Assembly (NCBI GenBank): GCA_002407865.1
Contig: DHPI01000070.1
Coordinates: 54,657 to 60,291, forward strand
Direction: 5' to 3'
From: Spirochaetia bacterium UBA5368
GTDB lineage: Bacteria > Spirochaetota > UBA4802 > UBA5368
Length of the DNA stretch: 5,635 nt
A program made the translations under genes and the position numbers. The notes below the pieces were generated by a model. That model was not told the origin of the DNA, did not search any database, and saw only the letters and a list, made by a program, of their open reading frames with translations. Positions 4,925 through 5,635 of the stretch are shown in pieces (positions within the stretch are counted from its first letter, which is position 1; each line of letters opens with the position of its first letter).

Positions 4925-5635
4925 CGCCACAATAGCGCACTATCGCCTCGACCAGCCCGTCGATGGTGTACTCTCCCGCCTCGATATCGACGCCGTAGCC
5001 AAGCTGCCGCACCGTATCGGCGGTGACGGGCCCGATGCACGCGTGCAGCGCCTTCGAGCTGTGCACAATCGAAAAATAGTTTTTCGCGGTTGACGACGAC
5101 GTGAACGTGACGATATGCGCGGATTCCGCCTCGTCGATCATCTCGGCGGATATTTTTTCAGGCCGCGCGGTATCGTACACCGGGATGCGCTCGACAACGG
5201 CGCCGAGGGCGACAAGCCCGTCGCGAAGCGCGTCCCTCGCCTCCTGTGCGCACGGCAGCAGTACGCGCGCACCGCGCACGCCGGCCGCGCCCATCGATTT
5301 CACAAGGCTCTCGGCGACAAATTTCTTCGGCAGCAGGTCGGCCTTTATGAAGTATTTTTCCAACTCCACCGCGGTAGCCGGCCCGATGCAGGCGATTTTA
5401 CGCCCGTGCAGCGCGCGGCCGTCCAGCCCAAGGGCGGAAAGCTGGCCAAAGAATATGCCGACGGCGTTCTGCGACGTAAAAACCAGCCAATCGAAACCCG
5501 CAATATTTTTCAGCGCATCACGGAGCGCCGTCATGTCGCGTTTCGGGCGTATCTCGATCGTTGGGAACTCTATCACGTCCGCGCCGAGACGGGAGAGCTT
5601 CAGCGAGAGCGCCGACGCCTGTTCGCGCGTGCGGG
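4911..5635 (-). CDS. hemD: Uroporphyrinogen-III synthase, 5' end beyond the window
   Basis: Closes and inverts ring D of hydroxymethylbilane to give uroporphyrinogen III, the branch point to haem, sirohaem and cobalamin, in the cytoplasm. The frame is open to the right edge: 240 whole codons are visible, starting RTREQASALS, which is the usual first strand of a HemD domain. Counting from there, two-domain HemD landmarks follow in order: FPTIEI (23-28), FTSQNAV (52-58), IGPATA (83-88), LLPCAQEARD (125-134), VYDT (152-155), FTSSST (177-182), IGPVTA (200-205) and YTIDGLV (222-228). A GTG at 5576 is in frame but would delete the first conserved strand, so it is not the start. Cys128 replaces the arginine common in the LLPRA motif. 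The gene may be a lone hemD starting just outside, or the C-terminal half of a CobA-HemD fusion, which often carries this N-terminal sequence type. Confidence 0.9.
   Translation of the reverse strand, partial: RTREQASALSLKLSRLGADVIEFPTIEIRPKRDMTALRDALKNIAGFDWLVFTSQNAVGIFFGQLSALGLDGRALHGRKIACIGPATAVELEKYFIKADLLPKKFVAESLVKSMGAAGVRGARVLLPCAQEARDALRDGLVALGAVVERIPVYDTARPEKISAEMIDEAESAHIVTFTSSSTAKNYFSIVHSSKALHACIGPVTADTVRQLGYGVDIEAGEYTIDGLVEAIVRYCGAADE

Noticed and set aside
4748..5093. Plus-strand open frames of about 92-107 codons over the tatT leader and the hemD 3' end
   Set aside because: Mostly opposite hemD, Arg-rich, no Shine-Dalgarno or motif seen.

Overview
All protein genes in this window lie on the minus strand, so transcription runs from right to left. 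In transcription order they are: a 5'-truncated uroporphyrinogen-III synthase (hemD), a TatT-like lipoprotein with a TPR-like fold, zinc-type porphobilinogen synthase (hemB), glutamate-1-semialdehyde aminomutase (hemL), and an ExbB/ExbD proton-channel pair. A probable next gene starts at the extreme left edge. No rRNA, tRNA, CRISPR array, insertion sequence or phage gene was seen.

Organism. The ExbB/ExbD pair and a lipobox lipoprotein indicate a Gram-negative, two-membrane bacterium. HemL shows that 5-aminolevulinate is made by the C5 (glutamate) pathway. The sequence is GC-rich, with many G/C-ending codons. TatT-family lipoproteins are best known from spirochaetes (Treponema pallidum Tp0956) and also occur in some deltaproteobacteria-like lineages. 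A free-living spirochaete, or a similar uncultured lineage that can make haem, is the best guess; this is inference only.

Layout, right to left. Positions 5635-4911 hold hemD, which runs off the right edge. Positions 4910-4649 are a 262-bp gap with a plausible sigma70 promoter, a nested hairpin near the predicted RNA 5' end, a 15-bp-period direct repeat and a further hairpin before the tatT ribosome site. Positions 4648-3749 are tatT. Positions 3748-3569 are a 180-bp gap with two overlapping GC-rich hairpins, an operator-like inverted repeat and a hairpin touching the hemB Shine-Dalgarno. Positions 3568-2597 are hemB. Positions 2596-2511 are an AT-rich spacer. Positions 2510-1182 are hemL. 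Positions 1181-1059 are a spacer with a weak promoter, a Fur-like site and a hairpin facing the opposite strand. Positions 1058-423 (exbB) and 418-14 (exbD) are tightly coupled.

How they fit. HemL makes 5-aminolevulinate, HemB condenses two of these to porphobilinogen, and HemD closes the ring to uroporphyrinogen III. HemC, needed between HemB and HemD, is not in the window. ExbB/ExbD would power a TonB-type outer-membrane importer, commonly used for iron, haem or cobalamin. The lipoprotein of unknown ligand between hemD and hemB is the least expected member. The structured leaders in front of tatT and hemB are the most interesting non-coding signals.
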